A DNA stretch of 64,000 nucleotides from Protonemura montana (Eukaryota; Arthropoda; Insecta; Plecoptera; Nemouridae): the NCBI GenBank assembly GCA_947568835.1, contig OX387604.1:20613076-20677075 (forward strand), written 5' to 3'. The translations under genes and the position numbers were made by a program. Shown here in pieces: positions 25,465 to 38,684 of the stretch. Numbering within the stretch: the first letter of the stretch is position 1; the number at the start of each line of letters is the position of its first letter. Below the pieces are notes generated by a model. The model worked only from the letters and a program-made list of their open reading frames with translations, searched no databases and was not told the origin of the DNA.

Positions 25465-26057
25465 ATTTCCAAAGGCAGGTCCATTAGAAGTTCCTCTGGC
25501 ATCGGCAGTGGCAATGCCCGGAATGAATTGCTCGAAATCGACACGACCGTGCACATAGTCTAATTTTCTTTTGCAAACTCAACAAACACCGCGCGGTTTG
25601 GCGCCGGGGAAAACGGCGGAAGCGCTGTTCTATAGTGAGCTGAGATTCCTTCCTTAATTCTGTTTGCACTTGATTCATTAAGCAATTCGGTCTCCACAGA
25701 GGTGGATTCGATTCGTAATGAGTCAACTTATAATTGCAGATTCGTTTGTCAGGCACAGTCGCCAAACATTAGACGGTAGTTAATTGAAATGAGTAATTAC
25801 TAATCAAACCTCTTGTCGCATGACGACAAGTCTAAACTATGTTTTTACACTCTTGGCAATTAAACAAATTAGCAGTGCCTACCTTTACACGTTGAGTTCC
25901 TACAATACCTTCGTAACACATTGAACGTTTATCAACCACCTGAAATAATAGCAATAGCGTCGTTGCTATCGGCAGGCAGGCTGGCAGGCGGGCAGGGTTA
26001 GTTGACAAATATGCAACAAAGAAAAGCTTCGGGGTCTTTCACCCACCTCCCACTGCC

Positions 26058-26154
26058 TGCCCGACAGCCCGCCAGTCCGCCAGCCCGCCAGCCCGCCAGC
26101 CCGCCAGCCCGCCACCCCACCAGCCCGCCAGCCCGCCAGCCCACCAGCCCACCC
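26058..26154. repeat. 8-bp minisatellite (CCCGCCAG), about 12 copies
   Basis: Nearly perfect CCCGCCAG units, with some CCCACCAG and CCACCCCA variants. A related GGCAGGC patch lies just upstream at about 25970-25995. Confidence 0.92.
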
Positions 26155-26989
26155 AACAGTTCAGTCAAGATTGATTGATCATGATTCACGTCTTTATTAA
26201 TTAAAGCAACTTAGACCTTGTAAGGCTTAGCTTTGTCCTGTAACTTGTATCAAAATTGTATTAGCGTATATGAAATATTGTTCTATTGCTAAAATGTTCT
26301 TTATTTTTTTCTTTCGTGCATTACAGAGAAAATGATTAATAATGAAATGTGTCAATTTCACGCGGAAACAAAGGAATGTGTGAAATGGCTTACCTGGTTG
26401 CTTTGATCGAATTCAGTGCGAAAATATGCGTCTCTGTAATAATCGGCGAATAATTGGTAGTTTGAAGGAAAGGTGGTACTAGGACTGGGGTGGATCTCCA
26501 GTAAACTGAATGATTGAATAGCTATACCTTGAATGGACGAGATGTGTGTACACGTATGTTATAATTAACTCATGCTACACACCGGTGTGCAAATTAAACT
26601 TTTAATTCGCATATCTAACTATTTCGAATGGAATAATTGCGGAACTAATTTATGGTGTAACAACATCTCTTTTTTGACGTGTAAATTTCATCAACTTTTA
26701 TCATAGATCACCTGCATTCATTTTTAACCTCCGGCTCAAAGTTTATATTGCATGTCTTGTTTAAATATGCATCTACAGAATTTGCACATCATTAATAACA
26801 TTCTCTATCCAACTATGCATTTAAGCAAACAGAAGCCAACACTTGAAATGATTCACAAAGTGGTGACCAGCATAGTCACCCACACCACACGGCCATATGT
26901 CTTGGATACAAATGATCATGTAAACTGCCCCGTAACTTGTTCGAACTACTCCATATAAATTGTCTATAGAAATGTGATTGTGTTTATCA

Positions 26990-26991
26990 GG
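26990..26991 (+). promoter_or_regulatory. Weak candidate recursive splice point
   Basis: TTTATCAG|GTATAT: an acceptor after a T-rich tract abutting a moderate donor, in the sense orientation of ephrin. Confidence 0.15.
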
Positions 26992-28105
26992 TATATATTC
27001 TATCTACCTGTAAGCCAACTGAATAGGAAGGTACGCTTAGATTCTCAAGTACGTTTTCATATGGAAATCTATATTTACCATTTTGATTTAGGCGCTTCCA
27101 ACTCTATCCTGATTTCTGAAACCTGCAAACCCACCTCTGGTAAGGAGCAGATTGCGGGCCAAATAGATTCAAGTATCGAAAGTCAACGGACCATCACACG
27201 AATGATTCATCGAATATGATCGAATGGACCCATCTCAAACCACGTCACATTGATTTTAGATTATCGCCACCAGATTTTTATAGCCAGGTTTTTAGCGGGA
27301 AAAAAATGAATTCGTTGTACATGTACGCGATGGCATTTGAATGTGTGTGACACGCGAGTGATAATGGTATTCCGCGCTGAGGCGCCTCTCTCGTATTATA
27401 ATTGTAATTAATTGATTATAGACAGACAATGGAATGATCACATATGCTATGCGTTTAATCCTAATGTGGTGCCCAGGCGCGTCCGTGAGCGCTAGCCGAG
27501 GCTGGCATTGTATTGTTAAAATTGTTCGTTCAAGTGCCGTGTTTTAACGATAGCGAAATAAATCCACCGTGGGGACAAACCATATAGCACGTGTGGACCA
27601 TGCAATATTCTAGCTAGATCGTTTGAGTTAGGGGTGCCCTGCCCCTCCGTACTAAATGCTAGAGTTTTGAAAGCTTCGTGCTCAAATATCTGAGTGCGAT
27701 CATATAGCTTTCTACCTATCAACTTAACACGTTTTTTTTTTAATGTGATGTAGATCAGGAAATATTTGAAAAAATGTCTTTTATGGCGGTGATTAAACTC
27801 GGTTGTTAAAAGTTAAAACTAAAGTAAAATGCTATTTTGTTCACCATCATGCTCTGGGTAGGGTTACACCACTCATGTGTTGCTAATGTTCAACTTCAAG
27901 CGAATTGCATGCTCTTTAGATGATAACTAGAAGGCATTTTCTGCTAGCAATGAAGGTCTGAAAGGAAATACACTGATACTTCTACGGTGAACGCTATAAT
28001 TTCATCGCGCCATGCCGAGCAGAGCAGTGGAGATCGTGTATAGCGTGGATGCTGGATGCTGCGGGTAAAAGTAGCTCAATTACTCGTTGCCGCCTCTTTG
28101 AGGGC

Positions 28106-28119
28106 TAGGCAATAGGCAA

Positions 28120-28153
<34 letters not shown>
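28106..28153. repeat. 7-bp tandem repeat (TAGGCAG), about 7 copies
   Basis: Units read TAGGCAA in the first copies and TAGGCAG later. Confidence 0.92.
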
Positions 28154-30050
28154 TGCTAAGCAGTTTAGTCTTGGGCACTCTCATCATTACTGGTAATTCG
28201 AGACAAGATGTCGCTTAATGCAATGCAATGCATGATATGTTTCGCTAAAATCTAATTCCTTTCACTCTGATTCGAAAGGATAATAACCCTCATGCGTCAC
28301 ACGTATATACCTATATTATATGTGAGATTCCTTTCCACCCGCACCCCCAACCCTCATGCACAAGCATCACGCTTTAGAAATTGCAGCGTCCCGCGAGCTT
28401 CGTAATTAAAATTGATATGCAATAAGGTACGTTTTATTATAGAAAAGTCCTTCAATGGATTATCACAGATTAATTTTTTCACAATTAATAATTGTCATCG
28501 GCGTGGCGTGTTTGGTATGGCGTGACGCAGCATCATTAATTGTCAGATCTCTAAAACCTATCAAAAATCTGTTTCCATGCAAACTATGCAGCGCATTCTT
28601 GATCCTACTCGTAGGAATTACTATCGCGTTTTGTTCGGAAAAGTTCGGTAGGTGTTGGAAAATCTGTAGTTACACCAACCGTGTATGAAAATCATTAGGA
28701 TTTTCCCATTTCCCCATTTTCCCGTGCTCCTTGTGTCAGTGCAAGAAAGACAGGCGCGGATTGCAAAGCTTTTCAATTTTCAATTTTCATTGAGGAGCGT
28801 CGCTGGTTCCAGTGAAGAGATGCTAACGAGCCGTTAACGGTTAAACGAAATTACTTTCACAAGCGACGAGCTGCTGGTCGGCCTGTTAATTTTTCAGTCA
28901 TGTGTCAGATCTGACTTCCGAGCGGATTGATCCATTTGCAACTTGACAACTACAACCTAAGACTGTCTAACGTGCGGCGTTAAACAATACAGGTAGAAGA
29001 GGAGGATGAGTACTAGAGGCTTCAAGTGGTTTGAAAGTGTCCGCATAAATATGGAAGAAAAACTGTACTCGCACAAACCATTTCCACGACATGGCGTATT
29101 AAGACGAGTAAATAACTCCGACCATCCATCGAAAAAACAAAATCGATCAAAGTTGTTTTCCAATCTCATCAATGTCGCGAAATAAAAATCCGTAACAATT
29201 GGCTAACTTAATGAAGCAAACAATTGATATGCATTTGTGGCTACCCAATGATTATTTTCTAATATAATTGATGAATTGGCTGAGTTTAGGTGCGGGAACG
29301 TCACCCCGCACAACTGACGGGTCGACGCAATGCAACGCAGCTCAATTCGCCCAGACAGGGGTGTCTGGCAGTGGCGTGCTGGTTAAAAATTCCGAGCCCA
29401 AGTCTTTTTCCGTCACCTGTCATGTAGAACCGAACATTTTTCAATCGGCCATTGTTTTCCGTGAGTTTTGACACATCTTCCAAATCATTTTATATCCGAA
29501 ACGCTCTCTGCAATCAAATCCCCGCCACCATAAGTCATGAAAGTTTCACCTCTGCTGAAGATATTATAGAATAGCTGCTAGAAAATGGATCCACTTGACA
29601 TAAGATTTATAGGCGTTACTATTTGTGTGCCTAATCTCGAGGAATACCATTAATATGTTGTAATTTTCTTTTTCAAGGGCTAATTTGAAAAGTTAAGGAG
29701 GTTTTATTTCTGCAAATAATTGTTTCCTTCTTCCTCGGTGTAGACTACTGAAGTGTATAGACGAATTACTGATATAATTCGTATCAATTATAATTTACTT
29801 CCAAAAGTTTTCCAAATTAAAAGCTAATTTTTGGATGAGCTAGCATAGCGGGTAAATGAACGTGAACCAAAAATTAATTCCACCATTATTTTAATATTCA
29901 CCTAGAAAGTCATAACTTTATAGGGCGAGCACAGCATTACCAACAATTATTAAGCACAGCGATTAGCGCTCTGCGTTGTTTTAGCAGCCTGTTAAACTCA
30001 TCGCGGTGGTTATGTCCAATGGGAACCCACCGTCAGATAGAACCGCTTAC

Positions 30051-30203
30051 CAGTAGCCATAACCGTGAAGAAAACGAACTGTTCCTGAGGAGTGCAGGCA
30101 ATGACCTTGTCGATAGCACCGATCCTGCGCCCCAAAATGCCAATACTCCCAAGCTCCGGGCCGTGCGCTATTATCCCCCCATTCTCCATCAATACCACAC
30201 GAT
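30051..30203 (-). other. Possible coding exon of an unidentified minus-strand gene or pseudogene
   Basis: The frame reads VVLMENGGIIAHGPELGS, GRRIGAIDKVIACTPQEQF and FFTVMATG, then meets a GTAAGC donor at 30050-30049. The alternation of hydrophobic residues and the donor position look exon-like. There is no good pyrimidine tract before the only possible acceptor at about 30204, and I do not recognise the family. It may be a chance open frame in a GC-richer patch or an exon of a nested gene. Confidence 0.2.
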
Positions 30204-30279
30204 CTCAAGATCGGTGTGTCCCTGGATGACGGTTTAATAACGGGAGCTGTATTCGAGTCACGTGCCCACTGCATCTAGT

Positions 30280-30660
30280 AATTGGCCCACCCGGCGCACA
30301 GCGACGCCGACGCCAACTCCGACGCCGCAGGGATGGGACAGCCTGGAACGGGCCGTGTATGGCACCCAACCCGCTTACCCCCGCAGGAATGTCTCCTATA
30401 TGGTAGAGTTTCCCTTGCAGCTAGTGTAATCACCTGTACTTTCCGTTGGGCGACTACACCTCTAGATAAGGAACAGTAGATGTGCGTTTGCTTGCTCGGT
30501 TGCTTGCTGCCTGCTTGCTTCGCTGCATGGGTGCCTGAAGATAGCAAGGGTGGTAAATGTCGTAAACTGAGTTTTCTTGGCTGCCTGCCCGCGCATCCCG
30601 TCGACTCACTGGGCCCGTAGCGCCCGCTGCGACCGTTGCGACCGGGTGAAAACCAACCAA
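30280..30660. other. GC-rich island with overlapping open frames
   Basis: This block is clearly richer in G and C than its flanks and contains the GACGCC tract at 30301-30327. Reverse-strand frames of 143 and 108 codons overlap here in different phases, which is expected where stop codons are rare. No domain is recognisable in either. Confidence 0.4.
30301..30327. repeat. GACGCC tract
   Basis: Hexamer tract interrupted by CAACTCC. Its 22-bp core recurs exactly near the right end of the window. Confidence 0.9.
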
Positions 30661-31622
30661 AACACCAAACGCATTTAAAAAGATCTGGGGACATTTTAAC
30701 GGGCAAGTTATGGAGCGGACTGCTCCCAAATCTAGCGAAACTTCAGAAAGATTGGGCTCATTAAATTGCTGTGCGCTCAAAACTTGGACAAAATTATTGT
30801 TTAGCGTTCATATCGTTGGTTGGCTTCGCGTTTTCGCGCCCGAATTGTTTACTCGGGGTTGCCACATGAAAAGTGGAAATTGTACAAGTTGACAGCAATT
30901 TCTTCCTCCCTGTTTGACAAGTGAAACGAATGAAAAAGCAAGATCAAGATTGTGTTCCTGATGGAATTCGGTAGTGGTTCGTAAAAGACATCTTATTTCC
31001 TAGTCGCTATTCGCTAGTCGCTAGTCTTGGTTATTGAGTTTGCCGGGAGGAAATTGCCTTGCCGCGGCCGCTGTCTGTTTGCAACGCTATACGGTAACAT
31101 TGTGAAATTCTCTCGGCTGCATTCAAATGAATGAAAAAGCGCATGCTACATTCAACTTGGGGCCGAGATAAGATCGAATAAGACACTGGTTCAAGATCCA
31201 CGTGCTGGAGTCTGTGTCGCTGGTGGCGGTGTGGTGGAAGGGTAGGGGGAGGGTCGTGGGCGGGGGCGGGGGTGCAAAAGACCCGTTAGTCAATTATTAG
31301 CCAATTATTCTCTCTCTCTGCAACTAATTTAGAGCTGGGAAATCGATCAGCTCTTTGAAGTTTTACTGGTGTGTAAGTTCCTGGGTGGGTGACAGCTCGC
31401 GATCGCGATTACCCCCTCCCTCCCCCCTGTCCCTATTCCTACCCTTGGACCCCTTACGCTTAACTCAGTGTCTCTCGTTCGTGCTCTCTTACTCTCTTAC
31501 TCTCTCTTTCTCTCTCTTGATAAGTTGATACCCCTCCAGCACGGCCCGCACCGTCCAATCGCAGTCACTTTTCACGAGGCTTCCCCTTCCAAACTGAATC
31601 CATTACAAGCCCGCATTGTTTT

Positions 31623-31978
31623 CAAGCACAAGCACAAGTACAAGCACAGGCATAGAAACAAGCACAAGTACAAGCCCGAGCAGTAGCAGGATCACAAGCA
31701 CAAGCATAAGCACAAGTACAAGCACAAGCAGTACCAGGATCACAGGCACAAGCACTAGCAGGTTCACAAGGACAAGCACAGGCACAAAAACACGCACAAA
31801 CAGAATCAACAAGCACAAGTAGATACACAAGCACAGAAACAAGCACAAGCAGATGTACAAGCACAAGCAGGATTACAGGCACAAGCACAAGCACAGGCAC
31901 AAGCACAAGCACAAGCACAGGCACAAGCACAGGCACAAGCACAGGCACAGAAACAGGCACGAGCTCGGGTACAAGCAA
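31623..31978. repeat. 6-bp minisatellite (CAAGCA), about 59 copies
   Basis: A long array of CAAGCA and variants (CAGGCA, CAAGTA, AGAAACAAG). Because six is a multiple of three, all three reverse frames stay open, spelling Leu-Val, Pro-Val and Cys-Ala repeats. These are not genes. Confidence 0.95.
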
Positions 31979-33639
31979 GTGGAAAATGTTGTCAAATATA
32001 TGACTATGTTCGTTTTTCCCCGATTTTGAATGCACACCTCTGCCCTCACGGCGTGCATTACACATTACCATTGTGCTCTCCCATCTCTCATTATGTAATA
32101 ATATGGTTTTGCATGCCCTTTTCATCAAGTCTCTTACAAAGTGCCGATATAGGCCGAATCAAATGTGTCCCTACGGTCCGATTTGAGCTATGTGCTAGGT
32201 CGCAAGAGATAGTTAAGCGGGCTGCAAAAGCACTGTATACACGCACCATTGTACACACTTGATTCGCCCAGTAATTACATTATCACATTCAGTGAGTCAC
32301 GTCTCCTGCCTAATAGAGTGGTAAGTTGGTACTCACTCATTCTAGTTGGTAATCGGCTACCGATCAATTGATTGGACTGACAACTTCTAGTTTGATACAC
32401 ATGATAGGATTCACAAACCATAACGGTAGCAAATTGTGGCGGTCGCCATACTACGCACAACAGATTCAATCGGACTTTGATCGTGTGTCAATTGAAATAT
32501 TTAGTCGCCTGCAACTTGTTCCAGTATTTCTCTCGGTGAAGCGCCAATGTGTTACCGTTATAACGTCGCCCCGCTGCTTCCCTGCATTTCACGTGTGAAT
32601 CCAAGCAAGGATTTGGGCATGTCTTACAAAATCTTCGTTTGAAAATCATGAAAAGCAAATTCACACAAATTCGAACGAGTATCATGTCTTCATGATTTTT
32701 TTTACTAGCAGTCGAAATGAAAGTTTTGATTTCACAAAACTGAAATACGCACCATTCGAAATACGCACTTTGAATGCGGCGCATGCTTGTGCGTGAACCG
32801 GAACGTTGGGCTTGCGTATTGAACTTGTTACAATGAAGCTGCTGCTAATATATTTCAGCAAAATGCTTTCTTCAATTGTAGGATTTGACACTAATTCCAC
32901 CAAAATTGAATAGAACTCGTCCAAATGCTACATTTTCGTGCTAATTGCTTCTAAAACCATTTATCAATGCACTAACCCGGAGTAATTCGTTTCTTTGTGC
33001 TGAATCGGACACGGTTTTTGATATCTTCCGTCTTTTGTAGAATATTTCCTTTTAAAAAAATGTTGCTTTCGTTTTGTTTCGCGACTTAACTAATTTTTCT
33101 TTTGAACCACTTCGACTGATTCCGATGCTCAATAAGTTAGCACATATCATCTTGGCAAGATAGACATAGAGATTATTATATGGTGACTATAACGATATGT
33201 TCCTCTGAAGGATCCTCTGATCACTTGGACTCTGCAGCGGGGCGAATGCTTGTGCCTTAGAGTCCAAGTTCTTAGGGAATGCCATCAGCGCTTTCTTTGG
33301 GGGAAGGGGTCGATTTTGGTTGGCTCGGGCGCCAAGCCATGTAATAGGGCGCATTCGTCTTCGGTGCCAGCACGGCGAAATTCGTAGCTCAGCTATGTGG
33401 TCAGATAAGGAAAGGAGCAGCTCGCCGTGTCGGGAACCGATCACTTCCTGATTATTTGGGCAGGAACATTTCCACCATTAGAAATTTCATCGAATTGTTT
33501 GGTCGCCTGGAATCCGCTGCTACTGGAATCGGCTTCTCATGGCCTGGGTTTCTCATCTCAAATAAGCTCAGAAGAAAGGTCAGCGAAAGACGCATGAGCT
33601 TCTCGATGAGGCAGATCATAGTTTTGCATTGACTCATTT

Positions 33640-33765
33640 TAGTGCGCTTTCTTACTGCGCTTTCTTAGTGCGCTTTCTTAGTGCGCTTTCTTAGTGCGCT
33701 TTCTTAGTGCTCTTTCTTAGTGCTCTTTCTTAGTGCGCTTTCTTAGTTCGCTGTCTTAGTGCGCT
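33640..33765. repeat. 14-bp minisatellite (TAGTGCGCTTTCTT), 9 copies
   Basis: Nine consecutive units with one to three substitutions each. The last unit degenerates into GCGCTTGGTC. Confidence 0.95.
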
Positions 33766-34098
33766 TGGTCTTTCCATATCGAATATCGATACTTTATAAT
33801 TGACGCTTTTGTAAAACAGTTGAATCGAGATGCATGTCTGATTCACTTGAAAAAGTAACTCAGCCAGTTTGGACGCAACCTCTGCAGGAATTATGGACAT
33901 TTTTATGCAATAGTTAAGCTTGACAACCATTTCGTTGGTTATCATTATTTTGCTGTTTAGTATATCCTAAGCAACGCTGCCTATAAAGATGTTGGAATTA
34001 AGAAAGTGAGCAATATCGATTTATCAATTAAACCAAGGCAGCGTAATAATTATTCGAGATTCCGTTTGTCGTGTCCCTGAGTCCCAGCGAGACTCGGG

Positions 34099-34137
34099 GC
34101 GTCGGTGGCGTCGTCGTCGGCGTCGGCGGCGGCGTCT
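34099..34137. repeat. GGCGTC-rich tract
   Basis: An imperfect mixture of GGCGTC, GTCGTC and GGCGGC units. Confidence 0.85.
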
Positions 34138-35301
34138 CGGGAAGATGCCTGAGCGTCGTGCCGACTTAATCCAAGGAGACGGAGATTTCGGGAAAGCTCG
34201 GCTGGGAATAACATTAGTGGGGGATAACGTGGAGCTACTGAATGTATAAAGGACGAATTGATCACGGATTTATGGTATTACAAGACAAGAGCCGGCACAG
34301 TATGCTTCATGGGGTTACTTCTAAAACTGAGATTGGAAAAAATTGGAATGTTCACTCTGCTAACGTTGGACGTTTGTTTTGATAAACGTGTGTATGATTT
34401 CGGGCGTAGCACTGAAATAAATGCTCTCACTGCATTCTATTCTCGGCTCTCTGCATTGAAGAGTTGACAGAGCCGATGTTTTCTACTTGTAATGGGCCTC
34501 GTCTTCGATTGCGCGTGATTTATTGCAGCTCCTTGCAATTACAACTCTCTTAGATTTAAGTGTTTGTTCGTGATATCATTGTAAGCATTGAGGAGCTTTT
34601 CTTGAGGACGGAAGTTAGAAGTCTACAAGTTCTTTGAGACTGCCTTGAAAATGGAAAGAAATCTCAGTTGTCGAGCACGGAGCAGCGAATTCTCGTAGTC
34701 TTGAAGCTTTGGAGTCTTGGAGTCTTGGAGAAAAAGCGATGCTTTGTGAAGTCACAATGAGTCTTATAGTAATATCACGGGCTTACTGTTTCTTTGATGC
34801 AAGTAGTCAGCAATGGTTTGCTTTGCTAAATGCCAAGACATTGAAGAGAGGTAGTTCTCAGCGATAAGTTACCTAGATTCTTATTTCATTTGCTTTTATG
34901 TGAGCTGGTAAAATGATTTCTGCAAACTTTCTATGCAAATAATTCTTTGAGAATTTTGAGAGGCCGCGCGGAAACATGCTATGTTGTATTTATACAGGTA
35001 GAGTGTATACAGATGCTACCTATATAAAGGAATATATTACATCGTGATATCTATAGGCAAGCTTTCATTATGTCTCTGATCAAAAACGACCCATACTTAA
35101 TTCTTAATTGGCTTCTCATGAAGTTTCCCCAATAGATCCGTGCTTTGAGAATTATAAGCTATTGTTATTTCAGATGACTTCGTGGAATTTTACATTTCCC
35201 GGGGAAAAGAGTAGGGAAATTCTTAATATTTAATAAGGTAACAAAAGGTTGAAGATCTGGCGCGTAGACGAGCGCGTTTGTTTCGTTTGATATTTCAGTC
35301 G

Positions 35302-35576
35302 GCCACATTTGCCCCTACATTTGCTCTACATTTAGCTCTTCATTTGCTCTACATTTGGCTCTACATTTAGCTCTACATTTGCCTCTACATTTGCCACTAT
35401 ATTGCTTCTACATTTGCCGCTACATTTAGCTCTACATTTGCCTCTACATTTGCCACTATATTGCTTCTACATTTGCCGCTACATTTAGCTCTACATTTGC
35501 CACTATATTGCTTCTACATTTGCCGCTACATTTAGCTCTACATTTTGCTCTACATTTGCCTCTACATTTGCCTCTA
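35302..35576. repeat. 12-bp minisatellite (CTCTACATTTGC) with higher-order pattern
   Basis: Twelve-bp units with a TACATTT core. From about 35385 they are arranged as a larger block in which GCCACTATATTGCTTC, GCCGCTACATTTAGC and CTCTACATTTGCC follow each other. This block recurs three times. Confidence 0.93.
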
Positions 35577-36040
35577 ACGTTGTTCTCGTCTGTCGAAGTC
35601 GCTAATCTACAGCGAACTCAGACGATCGTGTGCGTTGAAGGTGAAATGAATGGGAGGCGAGGTTGAAGGTACCTTGTCTCCCATAGATCCTGGCTTGGGG
35701 AACACGGTTTCATGCTCGTTCGCAAGCAACGCATCTTTCCATTTTGCCGTGCCTCATTAGCTGCTATCAACGAATACAAATTATTTTCCAGAGGTACGCA
35801 ACGAAAAGTTTGTGTACTATTCATAGACAAACGCAGCAGATAAACTGCAGGAAAGATCTTTGCTTTTCCCAGTTTTATACAATCCAATTGAAGTCTCCTT
35901 CTGATTGCAGGGTGCACTTTTTCGCAAAATGTATTTTATTCTAAAAGCCATAGGTGAACGTCGCCGATACATAATATGACGTGAAAGTCCCCGAGATTTT
36001 CTAAGAATCTATGTTTTGGCGTGTAGAGTCTCGTACCTAC

Positions 36041-36080
36041 GGAAGGAAGGAAGGAAGGAAGGAAGGACGGAAGGACGGAC
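36041..36080. repeat. Tetranucleotide repeat (GGAA/GGAC)
   Basis: Ten units, GGAA giving way to GGAC at the right end. Confidence 0.93.
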
Positions 36081-36567
36081 TAGAAGGGACGAGTGAAAAG
36101 TGAAGAGTTTCTGTTGAAACGAGATAGGGTGAGATTGGAGAAAACTGAGGTAAAAGGAGTTGGAAAGCTTCGGTGAAAATGCGAAAACCACTCTGATTCT
36201 GATGACAAATCTTCAACGTCCTTTACAAGTGTAAAGCAAGGCCTTTGCTGCCTTTTGACTCGGTTGCTGCTTTGAAGTTTTTATACACCCAGTGAGTGAG
36301 GGCAGGCTTGCGGAGAGGAAAAAAAGCATGTAGTTTGTTGATATACAGACTGGATTAATGGACAAGAAATGAGAACACCTTCTCGATCCCACGGGAGCTA
36401 AGTATGGCGAGCCACGCGTAAGCGATGTGTGGCAAAGTCGAAACAGCGGTCCAGCACGCCGCAGAAGTTCGCCACCGCTCAAGTTTTTTTCTTCTTATTG
36501 TTGTCTGTAAGCGTCATGCCAGTCATGCTGTGTTTATCACTGTAATGTTATCGCAGTTAACGCTGTA

Positions 36568-36975
36568 ATGCATGCCGCTTTTAATTACGCTGCTTGCCCG
36601 CGCTACGGGCTTGGCCTGTCCAGCTTAAACACACGAATACATTTTACTGCTGCAATCCTAATCCTTCCACTGGCTTTTCTCTTTGTGTCTCTTTCGGTCG
36701 AGTGCAGCAGTTGGCAAGTTTTCTTCCACTGCGTCGTTGAATCCGATCCGTTGAGCGATGGCCGAGCCAAGCCACCGGCCACCAACTGCCCAATTTGTTT
36801 GAATAAAGCGTGCAGCGCGCTCAGCGCGCTCTGCGGGAGGATTTGTGATGACAACAGACGAATGTGGGTGACTCTGACCGCAGATCTGTCCGCCGATTCA
36901 TCTGGAGGAAACTATTTCTCAGGAATTACAATGTATTGTTGTGGCCCGAAGAAAAGGGATAGCAATAATATGTAG
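36568..36975 (+). other. 135-codon open reading frame of unknown status
   Basis: This is the longest forward open frame outside repeats that is not a recognised exon. It has a hydrophobic segment near residues 28-45 (AAILILPLAFLFVSLSV) and nine or more Cys residues after it, including TNCPICLNKAC. That resembles a secreted or zinc-binding peptide only superficially, and no family is recognised. The 5' half lies in AT-balanced and the 3' half in GC-richer sequence. A chance frame is at least as likely. Confidence 0.15.
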
Positions 36976-37991
36976 CGAAGTGAATTCCTCGAGCTGATAT
37001 CATAAATTGAAAGATGTTTTATGTTGCGCCACTGGTTTGCTGAATTTTCTTGCCAAACACGCAATTATTACGCCAATTGGTTACCTTTTCGGATGACTTT
37101 ACCTGAAGATACTTGTTTATATTTAATGGCAAAATGTAATGGTTTTGTTGTTGTTTCCCAGTGAATTCTGGATGCTTTTACTCTAACATACAACCTATTT
37201 ATATACAGTATCGGTAGGAACATATTATTTCCATTCTCCAGCCAACCGCATTGCGCATCGACAATACAGTTCACGCAAGGTAACAGACCAATCAATGTAT
37301 ATCAGAACACGTCAAAAAAACACAAACAAAAACCCACCTTCACGGGGTGACTGATCAGTCTTATCATTTTGTCTTTTCTCCGCCCACTATCGTGGCGCCA
37401 GCGCTGAGAAATATGCGTGTTTAATATTCCGCGCGCATCCAGTGCGTGATGTGCATTCGTGTGCGTACTGCGTGAGCTAGATTCTGTAAGCAATGCTATT
37501 TGAGCTTGTCACGCGCCTCGCGATTCACCTTTGGACTTTCCTCCAGACATGCGTCTCAAAGAAAGTGAATCATGACACTTGTGTTGTAGTTTATTTACCA
37601 GCAGGTACACACCTATAGCCCTGCCACCAGCAGCTACAGACCACGCAAAACAATGTCTGTGTGGTCGTAGGTGGTTGTGGCCTGTTTTTGTAACAAACAA
37701 ACCCATTATCATCGAGCTCGGTTCCATTACTAGACTAGTGAAGACTAAAGGTACACGTTGTTGCTAAGCGCAAATGAATGTAAGTGTAGAACTTCCTTCA
37801 TCAATTACGCAGCTCAAACTTAGAGACTGATGGATTGTTTATTTAGGCACCACTCTATCTTGCGTGAGATGTGTTCATATTCGTTTTTCGAAATTAGTTT
37901 TGTTTCCAGGTTATTTTCGCCCATTCCGTTGGGTTTCATTTCCTCAGGTGGCCACATGAGCTCCTTTGTCGATGCTGTTGACCACGTGTGC

Positions 37992-38013
37992 AGGAGGAGG
38001 AGGAGGAGGAGGA
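37992..38013. repeat. (AGG)7 microsatellite
   Basis: An uninterrupted AGG trinucleotide run. Confidence 0.93.
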
Positions 38014-38267
38014 GCTGGACGGTGTGAGGGGGGAGGGGGGCAGGTAAGGGTGGTCAGCTCGCCTGCTAGCCGCCCCAATTACTGGTCCGCCATTTATGCA
38101 CGGGGTTAAGTTGTTGTTTAGCCAACAAAGCGGCCGGATCCAGATTGAATTACACCATCCTGCGCATCAAGGGCCGGCAATCAATATGATCCATAAACGA
38201 GATATAAGCGCGATGCGAGGAATTGATATCAGCAGCGCGGTCTACAGCCTCATTGTAGAAGCGCGGC

Positions 38268-38299
38268 GAGCCACGAGCCATGAGCCACGAGCCACGAGC
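38268..38299. repeat. 7-bp tandem repeat (GAGCCAC), about 4.5 copies
   Basis: Units read GAGCCAC with one GAGCCAT. Confidence 0.9.
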
Positions 38300-38684
38300 A
38301 CTGCGTTTACCACGCGTGCGTTCGATGGTGCAGAGGGCAGGACATGATTGATGATACCAGCCACACATTCACAGGCTTCCTCCGATCAAAATATGAAAAC
38401 GACAGAATTCGGAAAATATACCGCAAAAAAAGAACGTGAATCCCCTCTATGATAGATATATAATATACAGTGGATGGTCCGTGCTCGTCTCAAAATGGAA
38501 AACATTTCATTTTTTTACAGTTTAACCGTATTGATTTTCGATGTTCGGGAAGCGTAATTGATAACGTTTCCTCCCTGGGTCCCCGCTGCTTGGTAATGTG
38601 ACGCTTATGTTGGAGCCCTTAGCTCGCTGTAGGCTTGGCTTAGGTTGCTATGGTAACTCAGCTAGACACCGTACGGCACAGTGT

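Larger units (their letters stand above)
26155..30050. other. Non-coding stretch with one small array
   Basis: The sequence is AT-rich. Apart from the heptamer array at 28106-28153 I see no supported feature. A 77-codon forward frame at 28455 encodes two hydrophobic segments and ends near a GTAGGT donor-like site, but it has no recognisable family. Confidence 0.45.
31979..35301. other. Non-coding stretch with a 14-bp array
   Basis: No exon was recognised. Contents are the 14-bp array at 33640-33765, a GGCGTC tract at 34099-34137 and a short GTCTTGGAG repeat near 34697-34730. The rest is unique AT-rich DNA. Confidence 0.5.
36081..38684. other. Non-coding stretch with small repeats
   Basis: No exon was recognised. 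It contains the 135-codon open frame listed separately, an (AGG)n run at 37992-38013 and a heptamer array at 38268-38299. Confidence 0.45.

Noticed and set aside
26752-26958. Ephrin exon 2 candidate because of VNCPVTC
   Set aside because: The frame stops nine residues after the motif, and the surrounding residues do not fit the ephrin fold.
31603-32128. Reverse open frames rich in Leu-Val, Pro-Val or Cys-Ala
   Set aside because: They are translations of the CAAGCA hexamer array, open in all phases because the period is a multiple of three.
36568-36975. Secreted cysteine-rich protein gene
   Set aside because: There is only an open frame with one hydrophobic stretch and several cysteines. No family, promoter or splice support, so it is listed only as an open frame of unknown status.
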